The position numbers and the translations under genes were made by a program. Below, in pieces: positions 11,523-20,286 of a stretch of DNA of 64,000 nt; within the stretch, counting starts at the first letter, position 1; each line of letters begins with the position of its first letter. A model generated the notes under the pieces. The model had not been told where the DNA came from and did not search any database. It was given only the letters and a program-made list of their open reading frames with translations. Source of the DNA: Urechis unicinctus (Eukaryota; Annelida; Polychaeta; Xenopneusta; Urechidae); assembly GCA_034190875.2 (NCBI GenBank), contig CM067349.1, positions 13,898,777 to 13,962,776 on the forward strand, read 5' to 3'.

Positions 11523-12003
11523 ATGCCGTCAATTGAAGTGATGTTGGCGTTAGTAGCAGCCGCTGCCTCAGCAACCAGTTTAGGTATCTTCATCTGGGCA
11601 GCAGTGCAATATATTAGACTTCGAAGGTGTATACGTATATTCATGGATCCTGATATCATTATTGATCAACTCCTTTACCAGGACGCGGCCAGCCCAGTGG
11701 CCACAAAGTCTGAGCGAGCGTAACCCAGAGGGGACATGGTTTCTAAGAGAGATAGGCTTGCTGCTGTCATAGCTGGGGGTCTGGCTCGTCATTACCTTGG
11801 TGATCAGCGCCTTACCAGGTTGAATCAATGTCTGATGAAGAGATCACAAAGCTGTATGTGAAATACGAGGCTTGGCTAGGCAATAACATTACACACACTC
11901 TAGATCAGACAATGCCACAGCTATACTCAGGTATTGCTTGTATGTTTCTACCAATCCCACCAGAACACCAGCCAAAGCTAATTACAGATTTAGTAAGTAA
12001 ACA
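11523..12003 (+). pseudogene. Membrane-anchored virion-type protein remnant (outer Polinton, copy 1)
   Basis: Starts MPSIEVMLALVAAAAS with an N-terminal hydrophobic segment, then IRIFMDPDIIIDQLL, a stop at 11723, the second block MVSKRDRLAAVIAGG and, after a frame change, MSDEEITKLYVKYEAWLG and LYSGIACMFLPIPPEHQPKLITDL. This is the counterpart of 20275-20958; its last third (DPFVGHALS and following) is missing. Confidence 0.7.
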
Positions 12004-12390
12004 TGGAAGAAACGAATACGAATCAAGGGGAAGAGATTCTGTCAGTGACCAGTGATCAACCTGCAAACAACACTAAAAGGGTTGCGGCAGGACAAAAAGG
12101 TTGCTGCAGCTTAAAAGCCAATCAAAATAAGCTTCTGTGAGAGCTCCGAGAAGCTAAGGTCGAGTTTACAGACGCTAGAGACGAAGCTGTCCAGCCAACA
12201 TCAACGAGCAAGCCTCCGTAAAGGTGGGCTTGGCCAACATGCGCTACACATTTGGTTGTCGGCCGCGTCAGGGTGCTTGGACTAGCATTGTATTGGTACA
12301 GGCACAAACTAGTAGCTTCACACCCTATACAAGTTGTGGTACAAAAGCCTCTGGACGCTCATTTAAAGGATCATTTGTAATATGGAACAA
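12004..12390 (+). pseudogene. Basic N-terminus/transmembrane small protein remnant (outer Polinton, copy 1)
   Basis: Starts METNTNQGEEILS, then a Lys/Arg/Ala-rich stretch (NTKRVAAGQKG, KANQNKLL, ELREAKVEF) with a stop at 12138 and frameshifts, then a hydrophobic segment and the conserved VASHPIQVVVQKP and HLKD tail. Counterpart of 19831-20168. Confidence 0.6.
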
Positions 12391-12595
12391 GATGCCAAAA
12401 CCAATTACTGATGGAAAAATGCTCGCCAACACGCTGTACCACAGTGCAGTTATTTCCGGTATATCAATAGGTTATATCAAGCTTGCTGATAGGCTATACT
12501 ATTTACTAGATGGACCACTCCGTGGCTTTGTAAAGGAGGAGCTACTTGTGGTGCCATCCAATACCCAGTTGCCACCAGACGGTATTCTTAATTAA
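12391..12595 (+). pseudogene. Deletion fusion: small membrane protein start joined to integrase C-terminus (outer, copy 1)
   Basis: The first about 30 codons (MPKPITDGKMLANTLYHS to GYIKLA) match the start of the inner 79-residue membrane protein at 19590-19829. They then run in frame into the last 37 residues of the integrase (YYLLDGPLRGFVKEELLVVP). About 1.5 kb, including the integrase catalytic core, is gone. The identical fusion is at 59020-59223, so the deletion came before the segment was copied. The product is probably meaningless, although the frame is open. Confidence 0.8.
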
Positions 12596-12621
12596 ACATA
12601 TAGATATCTATATACATAATA

Positions 12622-12938
12622 ATGGTAGTATTTGAAAATAAGTGCCCGTGGATATTACTCGGAAAAAAGACACCTGTAACAGGCCCTGTACGCAAGAGTT
12701 TTGTAACTTACACAGATATAAGATGAAACATGGTGTCGTTAATCGTCTTTGTGCGGGTTGTCAGAAGGGTATAAAAAATAACGTAGGATTGTATATCGAT
12801 TGTGGGTTCGATAAAGTCAACCACAGGCGTGTTTACCAAAAGAAAAAAATTGCTTCACAACAGCCTATAGCCGGGGACACTAACTCACCAGCCGGCGACA
12901 CTGAGCCTAAAAAAGAACGGGGGGTTCCTACTGTATAA
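12622..12938 (+). pseudogene. Cys-rich small protein (outer Polinton, copy 1), frameshifted
   Basis: Start MVVFENKCPWILLGKK at 12622, then a one-base change near 12665 moves the frame. The rest (CNRPCTQEFCNLHRYKMKHG, CAGCQKGIKNN, IDCGFDKVNH) matches the inner protein at 17805-18113. Conserved Cys/His spacing suggests zinc binding. Some Cys are intact, but the frameshift makes this copy non-functional. Confidence 0.65.
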
Positions 12939-12967
12939 AAATAGAAATCCTTTACCTATCTCTGGGA

Positions 12968-13279
12968 ATGACGCTTACCAAGTTACACTGTGCGCTTGTA
13001 TTCAATCAGAGCCCCTGGATGGAGCCTTACATTTGCATGAACACAGAACTGCGTAAGGTTGCCACAAGCGACTTTGAGAAGGACCTGTACAAGCTGACGA
13101 ACAACTCTGTGTTTTGTAAAACCATGGAGAATCTCAGAAGGCGAGTCGATGTTAAAATTGTGCGCTCGGCAAATGAGGAAAAATATGCAGGCTTGTGGCC
13201 AGCTCCACCAATGCTCGACATAAAGTATTCGATGATGACCTGGCCGCACAAGACCCACTTAGTGTTAAATCGTACGGTG
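12968..13279 (+). pseudogene. Outer Polinton DNA polymerase B, fragment left of the nested insertion
   Basis: Open frame covering LTKLHCALVFNQSPWMEPYI, the Pol B-motif region LYKLTNNSVFCKTMENLRRR (the motif glycine is Cys here; the inner copy has FGKTMEN) and, after a frame change, AALHMH-equivalent sequence up to HLVLNRTV at the insertion point. The reading resumes at 28689 with VYVGMCILDISKHLMYD. No exonuclease motifs remain: the N-terminal two thirds of this polymerase are deleted. Confidence 0.88.
13275..13279. repeat. Left target-site duplication CGGTG of the inner Polinton
   Basis: CGGTG directly precedes the inner element's first base and recurs at 28689-28693 directly after its last base. 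Removing the element and one CGGTG makes the outer polymerase frame continuous across the join (…NRT / VYVG…). Confidence 0.92.
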
Positions 13280-13562
13280 AGTAGTATAGGGAGTAGCGGT
13301 TCTAGCACACCAGTCTCATATGATTATGACACACCTATCTCATATGGTGCAACCCAGAAAACACACACACACACACACAGGCTGACTCACATGTGCGAGC
13401 GGTACTGACACACCTGTCTCATATGATTATGACACACCTATCTCATATGGTGCAACCCAGAAAACACACATATACAGGGTGACTCACATGAGCCAGCGAA
13501 CCGCTCGCACCTCCCCGCACCATATGAGCCCAGCCCTTCCAGCCCCTATGGTATAGGCCCAC
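13280..13562. repeat. Left terminal inverted repeat of the inner Polinton
   Basis: 283 bp matching the reverse complement of 28408-28688 almost perfectly; the visible differences are one or two (CA) units and a few bases. It contains two tandem units with a period of 103 bp (starting 13306 and 13409). Each unit holds CTCATATGATTATGACACAC, a second CTCATATGG site and GCAACCCAGAAAACACAC. A (CA)n run is at about 13362-13380. Confidence 0.93.
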
Positions 13563-13582
13563 TAAAGAGGGCGACAGCAATG

Positions 13583-13855
13583 TCAACCATCTACAACAGG
13601 ACTCTGAGGAATAAGCTCTTCTAAACGACTCACGCGCTCCAAAAGGTCCTCATACTTCGATTCCAATTCCCTCACCTTCTCCTCTACACCAGGACCCTGA
13701 GGAATAAGCTCTTCTAAACGACTCACGCGCTCCAATAGGTCCTCATACTTTGATTCCAAATCCCTCACATCATTCTCAAGGTCCACCTTCTCCTCCCATA
13801 TATGTTCCACATCTGCTTGCAGCTCGGCCACCCCAATATGTTCATTGGTGCTCAT
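13583..13855 (-). CDS. Small coiled-coil protein next to the left inverted repeat
   Basis: 90 residues, starting MSTNEHIGVAELQADVEHIW. The body is a continuous heptad-like helix with two near-identical blocks ELESKYEDLLERVSRLEELI (about residues 33-53 and 63-83), a 32-33 residue internal repeat visible also in the DNA (13610-13740). Predicted parallel coiled coil. It lies only 20 bp inside the inverted repeat and downstream of the polymerase on the same strand. A related coiled-coil remnant sits by the left repeat of the outer element (7991-8209). Function unknown. Confidence 0.7.
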   Translation of the reverse strand: MSTNEHIGVAELQADVEHIWEEKVDLENDVRDLESKYEDLLERVSRLEELIPQGPGVEEKVRELESKYEDLLERVSRLEELIPQSPVVDG

Positions 13856-13928
13856 TCTATACCTCAGCCCTCATATGTTCAACATATCGACTCGTGCCCA
13901 TAGACCAGAGTGTCTACACCACCTGGAG

Positions 13929-16900
13929 CTATCCACCGCTTTGAGTCAAAGGGGGAGAGAGACACCTTGTTAACGTGGAGCCATATATTTTATGGCAGTC
14001 ACTCCTGAGCATGTTCATTCCGTGGCGAAACTGCTTCTGGTCGAACAGTGACACCACGTACTGAGCGTGTCGTAGATGCTTTTTCACCACCACCTTCTTC
14101 ACACCCTTAGCTCTTTTTATCTCGCCCTCATCAGACATCAGGATAGAGTACATCTTAGGGCGCAAACCAACGTACTCCTTGATGGGCACGCCAGCGCACT
14201 CATCCTTCATCTTACCCAGAACCTTTTTGTTTTTGTCACTGTGTAGGGCATGAGAAGGGTCAAAGTTACTAGTGTCAAAGAGATGCCCATCCTCCCTCAT
14301 ATCAGCATAGATGTCAGTGGTACGGATCTCAAGCAGCAGCGAGTCTGTGTCTGTGTAAAGCAGGTTAATATTACTGTCATATCTAGCCTTCATGGTATTG
14401 TAGTAAAAGTCATACATCAAGTGCTTGGAGAGGTCCAGAATGCACATGCCAACGTAGACCGGGCGGTTCAGCACTAAGCGAGTCTTGTGCATATGCAGGG
14501 CAGCTAGATCATCGTCAAACACTTTTTGTCGAGCATAGGCGGGGCTGGCAACAAGCCCACGTATTTTTTTCTTTTTCCGATGAGCGCACAATCTTAACAT
14601 CGACTCGCCTCCGGAGATTCTCCATCGTTTTACCAAAGACGGAGTTATTCATAAGTTTATAGAGATCCTTCTCAAAGTCGCTGTTGGCGGCCTTGCGCAG
14701 ATCTGTATTCATCCTTATGTAAGGCTCCATCCATGGACTCTGGTCAAAGACAAGCGCACGATGAATCTTGGTGAGTCTCAACCCCAAAGACAGATATAGC
14801 TTGAGGTTCCTGTAGTGTACCACATACTTCTCCTTGTTCCGCACGTTGGGCACCAGCTTTTCAACTCCATTTCCGGTGCTCCCCAATGCACCTAGGAGAT
14901 CTTTCTGGTAGTCTGACAACCACTCATTTTGCACAAGAAGCCGCTCCGGCGCTAGGGGGTAATCGTTGTGTTCGTCATGAAGCGCAGCAGGATACTCCAA
15001 GTCAACCTCAAGTATATACCCCGTTTCAGCATCATCGGGATGGTCCTGGATCTCTAGGTTCTCAGGCCGTTCCACCCACTCAATACCCGAAGTAGGTAAG
15101 GCTTGGCTCATCGCCCACCCATACAGGTTGTTGGCATCGAGGTACTGGATATAGCTCGCTGGCTTATCCTGCTCAAAGTCCTCCACGTATGGGTTGTTCG
15201 CTTTAGCGTGGCGATGTGATACCATGCTTATCCCACCGCGCAGCCCCTTCTCAATAAACAGGTGCTTGTCATAATCGGTGAGAAGCTCGAGTTCCACCCC
15301 TGTGCTCTTAAGAAGCGCATCCCACAACAAACCGGGGCTGGTATAGTAGTGGGCCGGATCCAACCCATATTGCTTAAGACAGGTTTTGCGGAATGTTTCA
15401 AACACATCGGCCAGGAGCAGTACATCCGTGCGTAAGTAAAGGTCATGGTAGTCCCCCATGTTTTTACAACCGAACGCGTTCCAGACTTTCTGGGCGTGTT
15501 CATAGTCTGCAGCAGATATACCCTGTTCAGAGAACTTGCTGTAGAAATCATGGATCGGCGGCAGTGGAGCATCAAACTTATCCCAGCCATCCATGAACTC
15601 ATAGGGATACACTCCCTTACGCAGCAGCAAGCGCCGCTTCATCTGGTCTGGCTCGTATTCCTCCGTCACAGCAAAGGCATCTTGGTTGTTAGCAGACACA
15701 AGCTTGTCGAGCGAGGCCAGGAGGAACTGTGCACTGTCAATGAAGCGCAACTGTCCGACCGACAGGGAGATATACTTCTCCATGTTATTTGGGATGCAGT
15801 TGATATTGCCCTCCACTTTGCTTATACCCTGCATCAAGAGATGGGAGTCGTAGCCCCGCAGGTTATGGAACACCACAGGGATGGGTGTTGTCTTGGGACT
15901 CAGCCGAAGTTTCAGGTTACACACGTTATGGGCTGGCCCTCTGTACAAGCCTGTTATATGGCAGTGATCGCGAACAGTCACAGCCCAGTTTTTTCTTGCA
16001 CACATGACAGTGAGTTGCAGCCTTATGTGCCCTTCTATCCTCCCGAGTCATCCGCATAGGGACAGGCTTGGACAGAACTGCTTTGATCTTTTGCTCCTCC
16101 TGTTGCAGAGCCTGTAAGAACTTCTCCACAACATCGCTTCCTCTATAAACCACAGGGGGTTCTGTCTGCCCATCACATCGGACAACCACATAGCCGTAAC
16201 CACATGGCTCATGCTCCTGCGTTCTCTGCGTGTTGCTCTTACCTGGATTAGGCGCAGGTCCCGGAAGCTTCACTGTGAGCGCCTCAAAGTCGGCATAGAT
16301 AAGATAGGGGGCAGCAAGCTGTTTCTGCCAGTTCTGGAAGGATAATATGTTCTTCCCTTCCTCAGGCATGTCAACTCGCACAGCAGTCTGCCCAATACCC
16401 ATGCACTCAGGTTTGTGCGCCAGGATCAGTTTCTCAGTGGTGTATCCATGCAAGCATCGCTCGCAGAAGAACTTGCGGTGCTCGTACTTACTCTGGTCAT
16501 ACAGCAGGCGGTTCAGGTCTTCGATCTGCGTGTAATGAAACATACCGTCCTCCTCAATCAGCATGAGGTTTATACATGGACCAGGCTGTCTGCTGATACG
16601 GTGAACGATGGTGGCCTTTCCATCCCAGCCAAAGACATTCAAGCCGCCTACTTTAGCATGTTTTTCTATCTTCTCAATCTGCGAGATAGGTGTTGGATAG
16701 TCCACGCCTTTTCCTTCTAAAAGTCTTAAGAGCGGCTTAATGTTACATTTCGATGGTCGCTGCAGGTTCTTGGCAACGGGTGCAGAGCCGCTTCAATGGA
16801 ATATAGAACGCAGTGTGGGTCGTTTGTGTTTTTTACGTTTCTAATTGCCTTCTTTACCGCCAGCTTTCTCGGCAGTTTCAGGTAGGAGCCACCTTTCAAT

Positions 16901-17628
16901 GGCTGGTAGTTGGCAATATCAATCCACAGAGTTGTGACCGCCTCAAACTCCCAGCCAGAACCTTGGTTGGTCCACTTCTCCAACCGCTCTTGGATATTAG
17001 CATTGCACTGGTCCAGCTCATCGTTAATATCTTCTAGGGAGAGAACCACCTGCTGCTTATTACGCAATACAGGCTCAAAATACTCAGTACTGTCATCATC
17101 TGAGTGCTTGGAGAGTCTTACCTTAAGGGCAAACTGACACTTGATTCCACCTAGCTCTTCCAGCTCACCAGTCAAAACTTTATGCATCTTCCGACGCATG
17201 CCCTTAAAGAACATCATAAGGTCCGAGCTAAGGGGGTGAGACTCAGGAACGTTCATCACCCATCCACGCAAATAGTTTTTAACAGCCCACTTAGTCTTCT
17301 TGAAGGCAAGACGCGCTGTGGGGACTGGGGACTGGGTTGTGGGGATGCGTGGGGCAGGGACTGGTCTGCGTGGGGCAGCAGTGGGGATGCGTGGGGCAGG
17401 GACAGGTCTGTGTGGGGCAGGGACTGGTCTGCGTGGGGCAGCAGTGGGGACAGGGATGCGTGCCACCCCAGCCTTTAATCTAGCAAACATCTCCTTGTAT
17501 GTACGGTCATATTCATTACGCACTTGGAGTGCTTTGAGTGCAACCTTAGAGTGTGGATAAGGAGGCTTAAAACCGTGAATTGAAACATAATCATTTTGGG
17601 CTTCACGTGCTCGCTGATTATGAGTCAT
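13929..17628 (-). pseudogene. Protein-primed family-B DNA polymerase (POLB), with three frameshifts
   Basis: Would replicate the element from a protein primer. Leftward from 17628: an N-terminal region with a Pro/Arg/Ala-rich repeat (PVPAPRIP units, about residues 55-100) and a conserved domain ending near 16780. Then the exonuclease motifs ExoI YADFEAL (about 16290), ExoII FHNLRGYDSHLL (about 15860) and ExoIII YHDLYLRTDVLLLADVFE (about 15410). Then polymerase motif A LDANNLYGWAMSQ (about 15120), motif B LYKLMNNSVFGKTMENLRR (about 14630) and motif C LLYTDTDSLLLEI (about 14340). All catalytic acidic residues are visible. The frame changes near 16780 (short C run), 15990 (A6 run) and 14570 (A/T run); segments are 16726-17628, 15926-16705, 14515-16005 and 13929-14636. 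About 1,230 codons in all, a normal Polinton size. As assembled it cannot give one protein. Confidence 0.93.
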
Positions 17629-17804
17629 GTTTACTATACAGTTCCATTAGTCTAAAAGGGAATTCGTTCAAACACAAAAGGCAACAACAATACAGCGAGC
17701 GGACTTTGACCTATGCAGTAAACACCCGTCTCTGACAAGGTGCCAAGCTTCGTCGCACATAGCCGCCAAACCATATTGTTGACAGCGCCACAAGATTTCT
17801 ATTT
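17629..17804. other. Intergenic region upstream of the polymerase
   Basis: 176 bp between the polymerase start and the stop of the Cys-rich gene. It is the longest non-coding stretch in the left gene block and the likely place for the polymerase promoter, but no specific motif can be defended. Confidence 0.35.
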
Positions 17805-18113
17805 TTATACAGTGGGGAATCCCCGTTCAGTGGCGCCGACTGGCGTGTCCCCAGTTATAGGCCGTTGTGAAACAATTTTTTGGGCAAGACGAAGACGACT
17901 GTGGTTGACTTTATCGAACCCACAATCCATGCACAATCCTACCTTATTATTTTTTATAGCCTTCTGACAACCCGTACAAAGACGATTAATGACACCATGT
18001 TTTATCTTATATCTGTGTAAGTTACAAAACTCTTGCTCTTGCGTACAGGGCCTGTTACAGGGGACTTTCTTTCCGAGCAATATCCATGGGCACTTATTGT
18101 CAAATACTACCAT
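17805..18113 (-). CDS. Small Cys-rich, probably zinc-binding Polinton protein
   Basis: 102 residues if started at MVVFDNKCPWILLGKK (18113); an in-frame upstream Met at 18191 lies inside the integrase gene, and homologous copies start at MVVF. Cys/His pattern: CNRPC then CNLHRYKIKHG, then CTGCQKAIKNN, then CMDCGFDK, giving several CxxC or CxxxC pairs likely to bind one or two zinc ions. The C-terminus is Thr/Pro-rich. It sits between integrase (28 bp upstream) and polymerase on the same strand, and is kept in the outer element (12622-12938), which argues for a real function, perhaps nucleic-acid binding. Confidence 0.75.
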   Translation of the reverse strand: MVVFDNKCPWILLGKKVPCNRPCTQEQEFCNLHRYKIKHGVINRLCTGCQKAIKNNKVGLCMDCGFDKVNHSRLRLAQKIVSQRPITGDTPVGATERGFPTV

Positions 18114-18141
18114 TGTTTTATATATATAGATATCTATTAGT

Positions 18142-19137
18142 CTAATTGGTAATACCGTCTGGCGGCAACTGGGTATCGGACGGCACCACAAGCAACTCCT
18201 CCTTTACAAAGCCACGGAGAGGTCCATCCAGCAAATAGTATAGTACAGGCTCACCAGATTTAGTGACAGAGCTTCCAATCCGGTAAACATTGAGCGACCA
18301 CACAGGGTCAGTGGCCCGCCGCCGGTGGTCTTGCTCTGCCTCACCAGGCTGGTAGAGGTAGCGAACGCCAACATCAGAGGGAAGCTTTTGCTCTTTGACC
18401 CCCAGAGGGCGCCCTGGTACGACTGCAGAGGGCTTTTGTGCAACTCGTTTTGCCTTTATAGCATCTTTAGGTTTTTTTCCAGTCAAGCGGGTCACCTCAT
18501 TATTTATCGCAGAGACTACAGCCTGCAGTCGAGAAACCCACTCAGTCGATCGTTTTCCAGTATCCCTTAACTCTACGGCATACTGGTGACCAAAGAGTCG
18601 TTCAGCAAGGGTTCGGTTAAAGCGTTCCACTATACCCTGGTCTCGATGGATATTCACATGGCCACGCCTGACTGATACTCCATGTTTTACTAACAGCTGA
18701 TTCGCTGCACCCATAAACTCCCGCCCGGGGTCCACCTGAAGTAGTTTAGGCCAATGCAGCGGTCCTCGTTTGTATATCCTCTCAAGTGCACCTGCGACCT
18801 CCTTAGCCTCTTTTGTAGTCAATGGCTCAGCCGCTTTGTAGCGCGAGGCCACATCAACCAATGTTAGGGCATACTTGTAAGTCCGGCGCTTCACAACGTC
18901 ATGAGGAAGAAATAAGAGATCGGCTTGGTGAACCTCATTGGGGACAGGGACATCAAACTTTGGCCTGGGAATGTGTTTTGGCACTGGCAGGTAGATTTGC
19001 CATAAAGCTTGCTTTGTTAGCCACCCCCTGGCAACTTCCTCAGAAACCCTCGCTTCTGTCGCAAGCTTCTTGATAGCAGTAATGCCTTTCCAGTATCCCT
19101 TAGGACTATAGTAGATCTCTTGCATGCGACGATCCAT
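18142..19137 (-). CDS. Polinton retroviral-type integrase (INT)
   Basis: 331 residues, uninterrupted. The catalytic core has D73 (HQADLLF), D136 (LLQVDPGREF) and E171 (GIVERFNRTLAERLFG), with 34 residues between the second Asp and the Glu. This is the DDE layout of retroviral and Polinton integrases, which insert the element's 3' ends and leave a 5-6 bp target duplication; the 5-bp CGGTG duplication here fits. The N-terminal 50 residues are helical and hold no obvious HHCC finger. The C-terminus has an SH3-like stretch ending DGPLRGFVKEELLVVP. No chromodomain is visible. Start chosen as the first Met (MDRRMQEIYY). It follows the small membrane-protein cluster by 30 bp. Confidence 0.93.
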   Translation of the reverse strand: MDRRMQEIYYSPKGYWKGITAIKKLATEARVSEEVARGWLTKQALWQIYLPVPKHIPRPKFDVPVPNEVHQADLLFLPHDVVKRRTYKYALTLVDVASRYKAAEPLTTKEAKEVAGALERIYKRGPLHWPKLLQVDPGREFMGAANQLLVKHGVSVRRGHVNIHRDQGIVERFNRTLAERLFGHQYAVELRDTGKRSTEWVSRLQAVVSAINNEVTRLTGKKPKDAIKAKRVAQKPSAVVPGRPLGVKEQKLPSDVGVRYLYQPGEAEQDHRRRATDPVWSLNVYRIGSSVTKSGEPVLYYLLDGPLRGFVKEELLVVPSDTQLPPDGITN

Positions 19138-19167
19138 ATACAGTAAACGTTCGAGTCTCCAAATGAC

Positions 19168-19335
19168 CTACTTAGCAAGCCTGTATGCAACCAGCCCAGT
19201 CGCAGCCATACCCAGTAAAATGAATGCCACCTCACGCCCCCTCTGTTCATCTGAGGGCTCGTAGAAGTCTGAAAGCTGAGGCTCAGAGCCCAGCGGGTCG
19301 ACGGTTTTATTCGTAATTAAGGCGTACTCACGCAT
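19168..19335 (-). CDS. 55-residue single-pass membrane protein
   Basis: Reads MREYALITNKTVDPLGSEPQ, then an acidic linker (DFYEPSDEQRGRE) and a C-terminal transmembrane helix (VAFILLGMAATGLVAYRL). The start ATG lies 3 bases after the stop of the preceding gene (19339), typical of the tight packing in this block. N-out/C-in or the reverse cannot be decided. Function unknown; a small virion membrane protein is a reasonable guess. Confidence 0.65.
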   Translation of the reverse strand: MREYALITNKTVDPLGSEPQLSDFYEPSDEQRGREVAFILLGMAATGLVAYRLAK

Positions 19336-19338
19336 AGC

Positions 19339-19590
19339 CTAGTCCGCATCCTTAAAAGTATGCTCGGCGTGGCCCTGGCGGCGCAGTTGCTCATTGATGA
19401 AGTCTAAGCGCTCAGTTCTTTTCTTGGCCCATGCTGCCTGAGCAGATTGAAGCTGCTCGATTGCCATATCATGGCGTTTACGTTCCGCGTCCACTTGGCT
19501 GCCTCGTAATTTAGAGAATAAAAAGTTGCTCCCAGAGAATGCAAGGGCGTTAACAAGAGCACCCCCAACAAGTAGCGCGAGTGTGGCCAT
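19339..19590 (-). CDS. 83-residue hydrophobic/coiled-coil Polinton protein
   Basis: N-terminal hydrophobic segment MATLALLVGGALVNALAFSG followed by a charged helix rich in Arg/Gln/Glu (ERKRHDMAIEQLQSAQ, KKRTERLDFINEQLRRQ), likely coiled coil. I recognise this as a conserved small Polinton ORF of unknown function. Its start codon overlaps the stop of the upstream gene by one base (19590), and its stop is followed at once by the next start: a packed, same-strand cluster. Confidence 0.75.
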   Translation of the reverse strand: MATLALLVGGALVNALAFSGSNFLFSKLRGSQVDAERKRHDMAIEQLQSAQAAWAKKRTERLDFINEQLRRQGHAEHTFKDAD

Positions 19591-19829
19591 TACTTCAGTA
19601 TATCAACTGGTAAGATTCCTTGTTTAATTAGCATATCCTTTGTGGCCATAGCTAGTGATACATCGGCAACAGCCATAGCCAGGTCCCGTGGGGTGAAATC
19701 AAGACGTGGCACCCCACCACCCAGAGCCATCTTAGCATGCTTGGCATAGCCTATTGAAATACCGGAAACAACTACACCGTGGTACAGAGCGTTGACGAGC
19801 ATTTTTCCATCAGTAATTGGTGTTGTCAT
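19590..19829 (-). CDS. 79-residue membrane-type Polinton protein
   Basis: MTTPITDGKMLVNALYHGVV, then GISIGYAKHAKMALGG, an Asp/Ala-rich helix (RDLAMAVADVSLAMATKDML) and a short tail. Two weakly hydrophobic helices are visible. Start lies one base after the TAA of the upstream gene (19831-19833). The N-terminal third is what is fused to the integrase end in both outer elements. Function unknown. Confidence 0.7.
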   Translation of the reverse strand: MTTPITDGKMLVNALYHGVVVSGISIGYAKHAKMALGGGVPRLDFTPRDLAMAVADVSLAMATKDMLIKQGILPVDILK

Positions 19830-19830
19830 C

Positions 19831-20168
19831 TTATTCCATATAAAACGGATCCTTTAAATGAGCGTCTGGAGGCTTTTGTACCACAACCTGTTTAGGGTGT
19901 GAGGCTACCATCTGGTGCCTGTAGCAATACAATGCCAACACGCCAACACCGCCGACAACCAAAGGCTCGTTGATATTGGCTCGACAGCTTGGTCTCTACC
20001 ATCTGTAAGTGCTGCCTTAGCCTCTCGGAGCTCTCTCAGAAGCTTATTTTGATTGGCTTTTCGAGCTGCAGCACCCTTTCGTCCTGCCGCAACCCTTTTA
20101 GTGTTTTTTGTCACTGACGTTATCTCCACCGGTGTTGTCTCCCCTTGATTCGTGTTCGTTTCTTCCAT
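19831..20168 (-). pseudogene. Small basic/transmembrane virion-type protein, one frameshift
   Basis: Starts MEETNTNQGETTPVEITSV, then a basic helix (KRVAAGRKGAAARKANQNK, LLRELREAKAAL). The frame changes near 19980; the other frame continues with NINEPLVVGGVGVLALYCYR, a transmembrane segment, and ends HLKDPFYME, a tail kept in the outer copies as HLKD. As read without the shift the protein would end LACWHCIATGTRW at 19905. The basic N-terminus suggests DNA or capsid contact. Function unknown. Confidence 0.7.
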
Positions 20169-20220
20169 GTTTACTTACTAAATTTATTTGTCCAATTGAC
20201 AGCTCTTAGTAAGCACCTGT

Positions 20221-20286
20221 TATTGCGGAGTTAAGCAAATGCTATAGCGGAGTTAAGCACATGCTGTATCAGAGTTAAACACATAC
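20221..20286. repeat. Three tandem copies of a 22-bp unit
   Basis: Consensus near TATAGCGGAGTTAAGCACATGC, three diverged copies in a row plus a partial fourth. It lies at the 3' end of the membrane-anchored virion-type gene and before the next start, in the only roomy gap of this gene block. It could be a slippage repeat or a regulatory array. Confidence 0.75.

Noticed and set aside
13280-13562. Direct and inverted short repeats that could be read as a CRISPR-like array
   Set aside because: Only two 103-bp units without unique spacers, mirrored at the other end of the element: this is a Polinton terminal repeat.
15445-16059. 204-codon plus-strand frame
   Set aside because: Antisense shadow of the polymerase exonuclease region.
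17300-17480. Gly/Ala/Trp-rich plus-strand frames (17182-17560)
   Set aside because: Antisense of the Pro/Arg-rich repeat of the polymerase N-terminus; repetitive shadow frames.
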